A DNA stretch of 64,000 nucleotides, taken from NCBI GenBank assembly GCA_029213045.1, contig JARGPN010000010.1, forward strand, positions 186,001 to 250,000, given 5' to 3'. The notes beneath the pieces were generated by a model that was given only the letters and a program-made list of their open reading frames with translations, was not told the DNA's origin and searched no databases. The position numbers were made by a program, and so were the translations under genes. This stretch comes from Alcanivoracaceae bacterium (GTDB lineage: Bacteria; Pseudomonadota; Gammaproteobacteria; Pseudomonadales; Alcanivoracaceae). Positions 9,795 through 18,297 of this stretch are shown here, piece by piece; the first letter of the stretch is position 1, and every line of letters begins with the position of its first letter.

Positions 9795-9825
9795 AAAAAA
9801 GCGCTTCGAACGAGGCGCTTTTTTT
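9795..9825 (+). terminator. Rho-independent terminator after the GMC gene
   Basis: AAAAAAGCGC and GCGCTTTTTTT flank a ten-base loop; further pairing of TCG with CGA inside is possible. A run of seven T follows on the plus strand. It sits 25 bases past the GMC stop. Confidence 0.8.
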
Positions 9826-9980
9826 GCCTACTACTTTTGTTAACCCTCCCCTCCGGCGCACATTCAAAACGCCATCAAACATTAACGAACACGAAATATT
9901 TTCCCCACTTTCAATTTTCTGTCATGAAAAATACTTAGCCTGCCGCCCTATCTTTTACAAATCCAATAAAGGGGATGGAT

Positions 9981-11645
9981 ATGAATGCAGTTACCTCTCC
10001 ACGCGCTCGGCTAGTAGATTTACTCTGGCAACTTAAACAAGCATACGACCATGATGGCGAACAAGGCGAAGTACGCTTTATTCACTTCAATACGTTGCTG
10101 AATGACGATATTTATCGCAGCGAAATCGTTGCGAAATCCATAAACTCACGCAATCGAAAAATCCGTGATCTCGGCGCGCAGCTACACGACCTGAATCGCG
10201 ATGGCATCTTGTTGCATAAACGCTCATCTGGCCAACCGGCTGGTGTGCCGATGCATCTCAATCCGGATATCGCCGAAACAATGGGGCGGCGATCGTCGTT
10301 TCAATCAACAGCCAAACGCTGGCCAATGGCAGTGGCCAGCGTCGCCTTTGCCGCCATGCTTGCCATAGGAATTTTCGGCTATCAATTTAAAGACGCACTG
10401 CACACGATGCTAGACGGCGAAGTACGTGTACACGGCAGCATTGTCGGTAATCAAACATGGACGGCGAACCGTACGTGGGTGCTCGACGGTATGGTCTTTG
10501 TTGAAGAAGGCAGCAGCTTAACCATTGAAGCCGGCACACTTATTCAAGGATTACCCGGATCCGCCTTGGTCGTCACGCGTGGGGCAACACTTTATTCACG
10601 AGGCTCAAGGGATAAGCCCATTGTCTTTACTAGCGGCCAGACGGTGGGAACACGTCGCGCCGGTGACTGGGGAGGCGTCGTCCTGCTAGGCAGCGCGCCG
10701 ATCAATCGCGCCAATGCAAGCATTGAAGGCATCGCAGAAACAGATCCGCGCGGGCAATTTGGCGGCACCGACACGAACAGCAGCTGCGGACTGATTGAAT
10801 ATACGCGCATCGAATTTGCCGGTTACGAGATTTCAAAAGATAACGAACTGAACGGATTAACCTTAGGCGGCTGCGGTAGCGGCACCATTGTGCGCAACGT
10901 GCAAGTACATCGCGGACTCGACGACGGCATCGAAGTGTTCGGTGGCACCGTCGACATGAAACGCATTGTCATCACCGGTGCCGATGATGACTCACTTGAT
11001 TGGGATATGGGTTGGCAAGGTCGCGTGCAATTTTTAGTGATCGAGCAATATTCCAGTGTTGGCGACAATGCCTTCGAGGGGGACAACAATAAAAAATCAC
11101 CGAACGCTCTTCCTCGTTCACACCCCACCATTTATAACGCCACGCTAGTTAGCCCACGAAGCCGCGAAAAACATCACCGCGCCATGACCATTCGTCACGA
11201 CTCCGGCGGTGATTTTCATAATTTTATTGTGCAAGGGTTTTCCGGCGAAAGCGTTGATATTGGTGGTGCGGAATCAGCGTACCTGACCAGCACAGGGGAG
11301 CTTAGCTTCGGTAATATGATCTTTAACGATATCGGCACACGTGGGCTAGGATGGTTCGAAGAAGAAAATTTAGATCGCGACGATGATGACGGCTTCGACG
11401 AACGTCTTTACTTCACCGCACCTGAACAAAAAATTTCGTTTGCCGTCGACCCGATGCTGCCAAGAGAAGCGACCAATATGACTGCACCGAACTTTGCCCC
11501 CTCAACTCGCTCCCCGGCACGCAACAATGCCATGCGCCCACCAAAAGATGAGTTCTGGGAAGAGTCCGCCGACTACCTCGGAGCAATTAAGCCGGGCTTA
11601 CTGAACTCATGGGTAGATGGCTGGACGGCATACCCATTGAACTAA
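9981..11645 (+). CDS. Membrane-anchored beta-helix protein
   Basis: A 554-residue protein in three parts. Residues 1-105 are polar and probably cytoplasmic, with no signal peptide. Residues 115-134 form one transmembrane helix. From about 145 on there is an extracytoplasmic repeat-rich region whose segments (VEEGSSLTIEAGTLI, RGATLYSRGS, IVFTSG, GDWGGVVLLGSAPI, ELNGLTLGGCGSGT, DDGIEVFGGTVD) match a right-handed beta-helix family common in Bacteroidetes and marine proteobacteria. ATG 9981 is chosen because AAGGGG ends six bases ahead; ATG at 9975 would touch it. Function is unknown. The N-terminal cytoplasmic part is the unusual feature, since relatives are usually secreted or lipoproteins. Confidence 0.8.
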   Translation: MNAVTSPRARLVDLLWQLKQAYDHDGEQGEVRFIHFNTLLNDDIYRSEIVAKSINSRNRKIRDLGAQLHDLNRDGILLHKRSSGQPAGVPMHLNPDIAETMGRRSSFQSTAKRWPMAVASVAFAAMLAIGIFGYQFKDALHTMLDGEVRVHGSIVGNQTWTANRTWVLDGMVFVEEGSSLTIEAGTLIQGLPGSALVVTRGATLYSRGSRDKPIVFTSGQTVGTRRAGDWGGVVLLGSAPINRANASIEGIAETDPRGQFGGTDTNSSCGLIEYTRIEFAGYEISKDNELNGLTLGGCGSGTIVRNVQVHRGLDDGIEVFGGTVDMKRIVITGADDDSLDWDMGWQGRVQFLVIEQYSSVGDNAFEGDNNKKSPNALPRSHPTIYNATLVSPRSREKHHRAMTIRHDSGGDFHNFIVQGFSGESVDIGGAESAYLTSTGELSFGNMIFNDIGTRGLGWFEEENLDRDDDDGFDERLYFTAPEQKISFAVDPMLPREATNMTAPNFAPSTRSPARNNAMRPPKDEFWEESADYLGAIKPGLLNSWVDGWTAYPLN

Positions 11646-11716
11646 TGCAGAAAAACTAGGGGTGCTTGCAATACAGTAAATTGAAATAACCTTCGGAAGA
11701 CGACATCCGCCTCAAA

Positions 11717-11753
11717 AAAATACGCTGACACCCTAACAGATGCCAGCGTATTT
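11717..11753 (-). terminator. Terminator after the DegQ-like gene
   Basis: Read on the minus strand, AAATACGCTG pairs with CAGCGTATTT around a loop of about 16 bases, and the 3' arm runs into seven T. It lies some 40 bases past the protease stop. It may also stop plus-strand transcription from the beta-helix gene weakly. Confidence 0.7.
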
Positions 11754-11794
11754 CGTTGGCTTATGCGCTGTAAAAAAGCCGCGGTCAGCCCGCG

Positions 11795-13180
11795 TTAGCG
11801 AATAACAATATAGAACACACCGCCTTCACGATTAATACGTAGCAGCAAGGCAGCATCTTTATCGGCAATCACGCCTTTCAGCTCATTCACCGACGTAACG
11901 TCCTTACGGTTGGCATTAATAATCACATCGCCCGCGCGTACCCCCGCGCGCCATGCAGCACTACCTTGCTCAACCTGTTCGATCAGCACACCTACTTCCG
12001 CGTAGCTGACTTCACCTTTTCGTAAGTCGCGTAACGATGCGCCGTCTAGGTGCTTGGAAAATCCAGTGCCCGAGGACGTTTTCTGGCTGGTTTCTCGGAT
12101 CGTCGCAATCACCTTACGATTCTTGCCATCGCGCACCACTGAGAGTTCGATTTTCTCACCCACCGGCGACAATCCAACCTTGTTGCGTAAATCTGATGCA
12201 CGTTTCACAGGGCGACCATCCACAGCCACCACGACATCGCCTGATTTCAAGCCCGCGTCTTCCGCTGCACTGTCTTCCATTACCTGAGTAATGACGACGC
12301 CTTCTTTCTTATCCACGTCAAACGCTTCAGCCAGCTCTTCGGTGAGATCCTGAATCGTCACACCCAGCACGCCGCGACGTACTTCGCCGTGGTCAATGAG
12401 TTGCTGCATGACGTTCTCTGCCATCTCGGTTGGGATGGCAAAGCCAATACCAACATTGCCCCCAGCGGGCGCTAGGATGGCGGTGTTAATGCCCACCAGT
12501 TCGCCACGTAAATTCACCAAGGCGCCGCCGGAGTTTCCGGGGTTAATCGATGCATCCGTTTGAATAAAATTCTCGTAACCTTCGATGCCGAGGCCCGTGC
12601 GACCCAGCGCCGAAACAATGCCCGACGTAACGGTTTGGCCAAGACCAAAAGGGTTACCAATGGCGACAACAAAATCGCCGACTTTTAATTTGGTGGAGTC
12701 CGCGATTTTGATTTCGCTTAGACCTTTTGCATCGACCTTCACCACCGCCAAGTCAACTTCTCGGTCTACGCCGATCACATCCGCTTTCAAGCTACGACCG
12801 TCCGTCAAGGTGACTTCCACTTCATCCGCCCCGTCGACTACGTGCGCATTGGTCAGCACATATCCAGACTTTGCATCAACGATCACACCTGAACCGGCAC
12901 TCGACGCGCGACGCTCTGGCATTTGTCGTCCCGGAGGCACATTAAAAAAGCGGCGGAAGAATGGATCCTCCATTAAAGGATTGCGCTGACGCACCTTCGT
13001 CGTCGTAGCAATGTTTACCACTGCCGGAGACGTTTTCTCCAACATCGGCGCCAACGAGGGCAACTCAGTCCCGTCGCCTACGGCACCCGGTAATACGGCT
13101 TGTGCGGGTAACGCTATCCAGCTGATCAACACAAAACAAAACGCCTGAACACTACGGCGCAGGAATAACGGTTCGTTCAA
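11795..13180 (-). CDS. degQ: DegP/DegQ-family periplasmic serine protease
   Basis: A 461-residue Do-type protease: signal peptide to about residue 28, trypsin-like domain and two PDZ domains (about 265-355 and 370-455). The catalytic triad is complete: His113 in TNAHVV, Asp143 in EVDLAVV, Ser217 in GNSGGAL. It should degrade and refold misfolded envelope proteins in the periplasm. The start is TTG at 13180, supported by AGGAGG about eight bases ahead; no ATG gives a full signal peptide. It lies 80 bases downstream of a methyltransferase gene on the same strand. In Pseudomonas the close relative MucD sits behind the algU-muc genes; here it does not. Confidence 0.92.
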   Translation of the reverse strand: MNEPLFLRRSVQAFCFVLISWIALPAQAVLPGAVGDGTELPSLAPMLEKTSPAVVNIATTTKVRQRNPLMEDPFFRRFFNVPPGRQMPERRASSAGSGVIVDAKSGYVLTNAHVVDGADEVEVTLTDGRSLKADVIGVDREVDLAVVKVDAKGLSEIKIADSTKLKVGDFVVAIGNPFGLGQTVTSGIVSALGRTGLGIEGYENFIQTDASINPGNSGGALVNLRGELVGINTAILAPAGGNVGIGFAIPTEMAENVMQQLIDHGEVRRGVLGVTIQDLTEELAEAFDVDKKEGVVITQVMEDSAAEDAGLKSGDVVVAVDGRPVKRASDLRNKVGLSPVGEKIELSVVRDGKNRKVIATIRETSQKTSSGTGFSKHLDGASLRDLRKGEVSYAEVGVLIEQVEQGSAAWRAGVRAGDVIINANRKDVTSVNELKGVIADKDAALLLRINREGGVFYIVIR

Positions 13181-13260
13181 GGGGATTTCCTCCTTCTCGA
13201 TAGCCTATGGCTCATATTCAAACAACGATGACTCAGTTATCCGAAACTTCAGACTCAAAA

Positions 13261-14025
13261 CTAGACAGACTTGTGCGGCCAAGGTTCCGAACAGGCTTCA
13301 TACAAACGCACTTCATTAAATTCTTGGGACTCAGCGAGGTCCGGCCACGTGGTAGATGCTTGCCGATGAAACAACGAATAACCAGGGGCGGCTAAATCCC
13401 GAATACGGGAATCGGCAAGCAGAACCTGCTGAGCCGCGCGAAACGATTCGAGTAGCTCAAGATTGTCTCGGTCATAGAGAATATCAGCGGCGGTAACCAC
13501 CGATGCGTCCGCTAAACACTTGCCCAAATCCATACTTTGCTCGATCTGCACGCCATTCAATTCAGCATTCGCCGACACCGCCAATAAGGCGTTCGCATCC
13601 AGATCGCAAGCGATCACTCGCTCGGCACCGGCCAACGCCGCCGCAATCGCCACCACACCGGAGCCGGGCCCCACATCCACCACACAACGGCCCCGCACAG
13701 ACTCTGGGTGCATCAACAGATGCTGCGCCAACACTTGGCCACTGGCCCAACAGAAGGTCCAATAGGGAGGCTCCTCCATCAACGCATTAATCACTTCGGG
13801 CGCTAGCGCTCGATGCTCAAACAGATCATTTAATAACCAAAGACGAATCTGTGGGATATAAGGTGGTGCCGATACCCGCAAACTTGCCCCCGGAAGGCGA
13901 TCCGTTAACGCCGCAGACAGCGCCAAAGGCGGCAACGCATTCAGCTCTTCGGCCTCCCTCGTGGGGCTAACACCTCTACTCTGCTTCGATTCGTACCCTT
14001 GTTCCACCTTGATTTCTCTCCTCAC
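13261..14025 (-). CDS. Class I SAM methyltransferase, ETF-beta lysine methyltransferase-like
   Basis: A 254-residue protein with a Rossmann-type methyltransferase fold. Seen: PPYWTFCWASGQVLAQHLL before the SAM site, VVDVGPGSGVVAIAAALAGA (motif I), VIACDLDANAL (motif II) and AADILYDRDN (post-II). The WTFxWxxGQ entry and the overall layout are those of the PrmA-related ETFB lysine methyltransferases rather than of PrmA itself, which is longer. Inferred: a protein methyltransferase; the target is not known. The first 40 or so residues look like a variable extension and the true start could be further in. Possibly co-transcribed with the protease gene downstream. Confidence 0.82.
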   Translation of the reverse strand: MRREIKVEQGYESKQSRGVSPTREAEELNALPPLALSAALTDRLPGASLRVSAPPYIPQIRLWLLNDLFEHRALAPEVINALMEEPPYWTFCWASGQVLAQHLLMHPESVRGRCVVDVGPGSGVVAIAAALAGAERVIACDLDANALLAVSANAELNGVQIEQSMDLGKCLADASVVTAADILYDRDNLELLESFRAAQQVLLADSRIRDLAAPGYSLFHRQASTTWPDLAESQEFNEVRLYEACSEPWPHKSV

Positions 14026-14263
14026 TCTAAGCCTCGCGTTTCAGAAGCGCGTAAGCTGTGCGATGATTCGCCTGCTGGATGGGAATAAACTCTGTTCCCG
14101 CACTCATCACGCGTCTGCCGCATTGGCTTGTGTCCCAAAACATGACGCGTAATGAGAAAGACGCTACGTAACAACACCTAATAATTAGAAGCCATTTTCT
14201 CTGGCTCAAACAAGAAGCAGGCTTTTAAAAAGCCGCTCGAAAAGGTTGTGGAGAATAACAAAT

Positions 14264-16159
14264 ATGCATTTTTTGCGCGCCGCCCTCCTCGCTGTGCTGT
14301 TCTGCAGCGGCAGTGCCTATGCTGAATACCAGCGACATCAATGGGAAGGCAATCTGCCTGAGCGTTTTTTCCAAACCTTTCTTGATCTCTATGAAAAAGA
14401 TCCTGGCGCCCTTGCGCGTTACCCAGGCGGCTTACAAAATATTTCATCCGAACAATTACACCGCGCCATCGTTGGCTTAGATACCACGCATTTTACCTAT
14501 ATGTATCCCATGGCCATTCGCGGCTATGAATTTTCAGCGTTGCGCGGCACGCCCATCGAGCGTTTATCCGTCATGGCCGTTCGCGGCGACAAGCTCATTC
14601 CCATCCCCTTTCAGATTGACGAGTTTGATCGCAGCGGCTTGATCTGGATTGAAGGCTATAACCAAGCGCCCGCCGAAGGCACGCCGGAAGTCTTCGATGA
14701 CTTTGATGAGGTGGTATTTATGTTCCGCGACGGCGGACAAAAGAATTACGACCCCGCATTGCATGGCACAATTGACGGCCAAGTGCTTCGCGAAGTTAGA
14801 TTAGATTCCCCACGAAACAACCCTCGCTTTGTTTATTTGGTGCTCGACAATCCTAAACGATCCAGCGCTGATTACGTCAGCATGGATATGGAAAAAGGTC
14901 GTCTCGATAGCACTATCGTTGAAATGGAATTCGATCCTAAAAACGTGGCCAACATTAAACACGTAGCACCGAAGGCAGGGCCTAAGCACCATCAGAATGT
15001 GGTCGATAACATCTATTTAAACATTAGCACTGGCATCTTGAACGAAAAGTTGCGCGTTGATTTAGATACGCAGAGCAATATTCGCGCTGTGCCGATTGCA
15101 GTGAAGGATGGCCCTGTGCGGGTTAGCATGCTGGTGAAAGCACGCATTTGGTATGCCTACTTACCCACCTTCTTCAGCCAACACTTTATGATCAATTATT
15201 ACGAACAAGCGTTCGTGGTGCCTAGCCGTTTTGCCATTGATAGCATGCGCACTCTGAAATTTTTCGTGCTTTTTTTACGCGAGCCTCGCATTGAAATGGC
15301 GGTGGATTTTCACAACCTAGACGGCGCCCGGGTAACATTCCAATCCGTGTACGATGATAAAGATTCCTTCGCTACCGTCGACGGCGAAATGGGTGATTTC
15401 GAGAAACGCATGAACAAAACTCGGCTGCCCGGTGACTGGCTATACATGGACTCCAATCAGGGCTGGGACATGTTTTTCAGCAACCATATGCCGGTGGTTG
15501 AAGGCGGCTTATTTGATTCTTTCCTAGAAGGAATGGAGCTGTATATGCTCTATCAGGATGACAAGGAAGAAGTTAAATCTTACGAACGCTTCCCTGGGGT
15601 TCAGCCTCGTATCGGGTTTACCAGCGCAGGGCTACCGCGCACCGCCATCAAGCTGATGGGCTCCATACCCAAATTGAACTACAGCAAGATGGGCAGCCTC
15701 GGCGAAGCGGTGGTTGCGCTCTCCGATCCACGCGTACGCAAGAAATTTAAAGACTATGATGAAGTCGTCAGCGAAGTGCTTGAGCATATGAAAGAGCGAG
15801 GCAGAATAAGCACGGTAGAACAACTGGCCGATGCCTTTATCGCCGATCTCAACCGCATGCGCTTTACTGGCATGTCGCGTGACGATCTCAATAGTTTAAT
15901 TCGCGACGCCATCATTGCCACCAGCAACGATCCTGGTTTTATCGACCACGGCGCGACGCTAGAAAAAATGGTCGAGCTAAGCAAAGAACGGGGCCTCGAT
16001 ATTCTCCAACTGCGCTACGCGACTATGGACAATACGCTGTGGTTTCCCGACTGGGTTGGCCCCGGCGGCCCCGAAGACTTCCATTGGCAAACGGTGCACC
16101 CACCAGGTTTCTCCGTGCGCCCTTGGATGGCTCCTGCAATCCATAATGAGGCGCCATAA
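14264..16159 (+). CDS. Unrecognised exported protein
   Basis: A 631-residue protein with a clear signal peptide (residues 1-20, ending in GSAYA). I do not recognise a family. Visible features: a segment around residues 85-125 with RLSVMAVRGDKLIPIPFQID and a Glu/Asp-rich FDDFDEVVFMF stretch, many aromatic residues in the middle part (WYAYLPTFFSQHFMINYYEQ), and a more helical C-terminal third from about residue 460. There are no Cys pairs or lipobox. ATG 14264 is used because it begins the signal peptide; a TTG at 14246 is in frame but has no better ribosome site. The CoA transferase starts 33 bases downstream on the same strand, so the two may be co-transcribed. Confidence 0.8.
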   Translation: MHFLRAALLAVLFCSGSAYAEYQRHQWEGNLPERFFQTFLDLYEKDPGALARYPGGLQNISSEQLHRAIVGLDTTHFTYMYPMAIRGYEFSALRGTPIERLSVMAVRGDKLIPIPFQIDEFDRSGLIWIEGYNQAPAEGTPEVFDDFDEVVFMFRDGGQKNYDPALHGTIDGQVLREVRLDSPRNNPRFVYLVLDNPKRSSADYVSMDMEKGRLDSTIVEMEFDPKNVANIKHVAPKAGPKHHQNVVDNIYLNISTGILNEKLRVDLDTQSNIRAVPIAVKDGPVRVSMLVKARIWYAYLPTFFSQHFMINYYEQAFVVPSRFAIDSMRTLKFFVLFLREPRIEMAVDFHNLDGARVTFQSVYDDKDSFATVDGEMGDFEKRMNKTRLPGDWLYMDSNQGWDMFFSNHMPVVEGGLFDSFLEGMELYMLYQDDKEEVKSYERFPGVQPRIGFTSAGLPRTAIKLMGSIPKLNYSKMGSLGEAVVALSDPRVRKKFKDYDEVVSEVLEHMKERGRISTVEQLADAFIADLNRMRFTGMSRDDLNSLIRDAIIATSNDPGFIDHGATLEKMVELSKERGLDILQLRYATMDNTLWFPDWVGPGGPEDFHWQTVHPPGFSVRPWMAPAIHNEAP

Positions 16160-16192
16160 GCGCGCGCCCATACTGACGTAGCGCCTGAGAAA

Positions 16193-17398
16193 ATGCCTGA
16201 ACAGAAACGCCTGCCCCTAGCAGGCATTCGTGTTATCGAACTTGGACAACTCCTTGCAGGCCCCTTTGCCGGGACCTTGCTGGCGTACTTTGGCGCGGAA
16301 GTCATTAAAGTCGAACCCCCAGGCGGCGACCCGATTCGCGGCTGGCGAAAGCTTGACGACAATGGCACGTCATTTTGGTGGCGCAGTCTGGGGCGCAATA
16401 AAAAATGCATCACGCTCGATTTAAAAACAGAGCGCGGTATCGATATTGTGCGGCAGCTCATTGATGGTTCAGACGTCGTGATCGAAAACTTTCGTCCCGG
16501 CACGATGGAAAAATGGGGTCTCGGCCCTGATGCCGTCCGCGAGAAAAATCCTAAGTTAGTCTACGCCAGAATTTCTGGGTACGGACAAACAGGCCCTTAT
16601 TCCGCCAAACCCGGTTATGCCTCCGTATGCGAAGGCATCGGTGGTTTACGCTACGTGAATGGTGTTCCAGGCGAGCGCCCTGTGCGCCCTAACCTTTCCA
16701 TCGGCGACAGCTTAGCCGGTTTGCATGCGGCTTTCGGTATCGTTATGGCGCTGCTCGACCGAGAACGCGGCGGATCGGGACAGAGCATTGATGTGGCGCT
16801 GTACGAATCCGTGTTTAATTTGCTGGAAGCGGTGATTCCTGAATTCGACGGCGCAGGTTTAATTCGCGAACCGTCCGGCTCCACGGTTACCGGCATCGTA
16901 CCTACCAACACCTATCTCTGTGCCGACGAAAAATACGTCATCATCGGTGGTAACGGCGATTCAATTTATAAGCGACTAATGGAAGCCGCCGGCCGTAAAG
17001 ATCTTGCCGATGATGCACGTTTGCAAAACAACGCCGGACGAGTAGCCAACGAAAATGAGATCGACCAAGCGTTAAGTGAATGGTGCGCCGCCAACAACAG
17101 CACCGAGATATTAAATAAACTCGAAGACGCAAGAGTTCCAGCAGGCCCCATCTACAATGCTCGCGATATGCTTAATGACGAGCACTTTCAGGCAAGAGAG
17201 TTATTTGAGCGAGTCGAAATTAACGGCAAGCCGTTAAACATCCCCGCCATCATGCCGCGCATGGATAGCACTCCCGGCGCCACGCAGTGGCCAGGCCAAG
17301 AAGTCGGCAGTCATAATCACGAAGTATTGTGTGAGTTGTTGGGGCTCTCTCAGGATGAATATGAAGCGCTTCAGAAAGAGGGTATCTTGGGCGAATAG
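16193..17398 (+). CDS. CaiB/BaiF-family (class III) CoA transferase
   Basis: A 401-residue family III CoA transferase. Seen: LAGIRVIELGQLLAGPFAGTLLAYFGAEVIKVEPP at the N terminus (VIELG and GAEVIKVE are diagnostic), DVVIENFRPGTMEKWGLG, and PKLVYARISGYGQTGPY before the catalytic-Asp region, followed by the usual RPNLSIGDSLAGLHAAFG. These enzymes move CoA between carboxylic acids such as carnitine, formate/oxalate or succinate and their acceptors. The substrate cannot be read from sequence. The gene follows the exported unknown protein closely, and a tandem REPIN cluster begins about 40 bases after its stop. Confidence 0.93.
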   Translation: MPEQKRLPLAGIRVIELGQLLAGPFAGTLLAYFGAEVIKVEPPGGDPIRGWRKLDDNGTSFWWRSLGRNKKCITLDLKTERGIDIVRQLIDGSDVVIENFRPGTMEKWGLGPDAVREKNPKLVYARISGYGQTGPYSAKPGYASVCEGIGGLRYVNGVPGERPVRPNLSIGDSLAGLHAAFGIVMALLDRERGGSGQSIDVALYESVFNLLEAVIPEFDGAGLIREPSGSTVTGIVPTNTYLCADEKYVIIGGNGDSIYKRLMEAAGRKDLADDARLQNNAGRVANENEIDQALSEWCAANNSTEILNKLEDARVPAGPIYNARDMLNDEHFQARELFERVEINGKPLNIPAIMPRMDSTPGATQWPGQEVGSHNHEVLCELLGLSQDEYEALQKEGILGE

Positions 17399-17435
17399 TT
17401 GAATTTGCTACACCAGTGGCGTCATCTAACGCCCT

Positions 17436-17688
17436 ATCGCTTGCAAGCAAGCTCCCACATAAAAATTAAAAAATCCCCCAAACCCGACTAACTCTCTGGC
17501 CCCTGTGGGAGCTTGCCTGCAAGCGATTACTGCAGTGATCAAGGCCCCATCCCTTGCAAGCAAAGCTCCTACATAAAAATTAAAAAACACACCAAACCCA
17601 TCAAACTCTCTGGGCCCCTGTGGGAGCTTGCCTGCAAGCGATTACTGCAGTGATCAAGGCCCCATCGCTTGCAGGCAAGCTCCTACAT
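17436..17688. repeat. Tandem REPIN cluster (Pseudomonas-type REP)
   Basis: Five REP palindromes with the core TGTGGGAGCTTGCCTGCAAG and tail CGAT. Plus copies lie at 17504-17527 and 17619-17642; inverted copies at 17436-17460, 17549-17574 and 17664-17688. Each plus copy is followed by an inverted copy after exactly 21 bases, making two REPIN units (17504-17574 and 17619-17688) repeated with a 115-base period; the first inverted copy is an orphan half. The inner bases between copies are also near identical, so the array grew by duplication. It lies between convergent genes, the usual REP location. No RAYT transposase gene is in the window. Confidence 0.9.
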
Positions 17689-17783
17689 AGAAATTACGAA
17701 ATACGCCGCGCCACCTTAATAAAGCCCCACAAAAAAGGGTGCCACGCTCGACACCCTCTCACACGTCCCAAGAACCGAAGCAA

Positions 17784-18101
17784 TCACCAGTCAATGCGAC
17801 GAATCAAAATATCCTTAAACATCACAAAGTCACCGGCCAAGCTGTACCACGGATGTTTAAACGTAGCCGGTCGATTTTTCTCAAAGAAAAAGTGCCCCAC
17901 CCACGCGAATCCATAACCAATCACAGGTAGTGCCCAAAGCCACACAAAACTCTGTGTCACTAACACAAATGTAAGCAACGAAATAACCAGAGACGTGCCC
18001 ACGAAATGCAAGCGACGACAAGTAGGATCGCCATGTTCCTGCAAATAATAAGGGTAAAACTCTGCAAAACTCTGAAAATCGGATTGTTTAATTGTTTGCA
18101 T
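17784..18101 (-). CDS. Mpo1-like (DUF962) membrane protein
   Basis: A 105-residue protein with two or three membrane segments. The Mpo1/DUF962 pattern is visible: FYPYYLQEHGDPTCRRLHFVGT near the N terminus, then hydrophobic segments, GYGFAWVGHFFFEKNRPATF, and HPWYSLAGDFVMF near the C terminus. The conserved His residues are those thought to bind iron in yeast Mpo1, a 2-hydroxy fatty acid dioxygenase; whether the bacterial protein does this is inference. The start at 18101 has GAGG six bases ahead; the longer form from 18122 has none. Confidence 0.88.
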   Translation of the reverse strand: MQTIKQSDFQSFAEFYPYYLQEHGDPTCRRLHFVGTSLVISLLTFVLVTQSFVWLWALPVIGYGFAWVGHFFFEKNRPATFKHPWYSLAGDFVMFKDILIRRIDW

Positions 18102-18297
18102 TGGCAGCCTCGCCTCGTTCATTTTGCTGTTTTTGATTCTAACAGCCTAGCAACGAACCCAAGTATAAGCTTGTAATGAACCGCTACAATGTCAATGATT
18201 GAAAATTGGCATAAATAGAGCTTTTTCGTTTCATCCTGCTTACCCATTGTTATGCCCTTTTGTGCACAATACATGGCCGAAATAGAGAATTGATTTA

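Noticed and set aside
17436-17688. Regularly spaced repeats resembling a CRISPR array
   Set aside because: The repeats are inverted palindromes in alternating orientation, the intervening sequences are near identical to each other, and no cas genes are present. This is REPIN structure.
17620-17916. Plus-strand frame of 98 codons starting MGACLQAITAV
   Set aside because: It starts inside a REP palindrome and overlaps the Mpo1-like gene. The similar frame at 63334 (MGACLQAIAAL) also starts inside a REP copy, so the likeness reflects the repeat and not a protein family.
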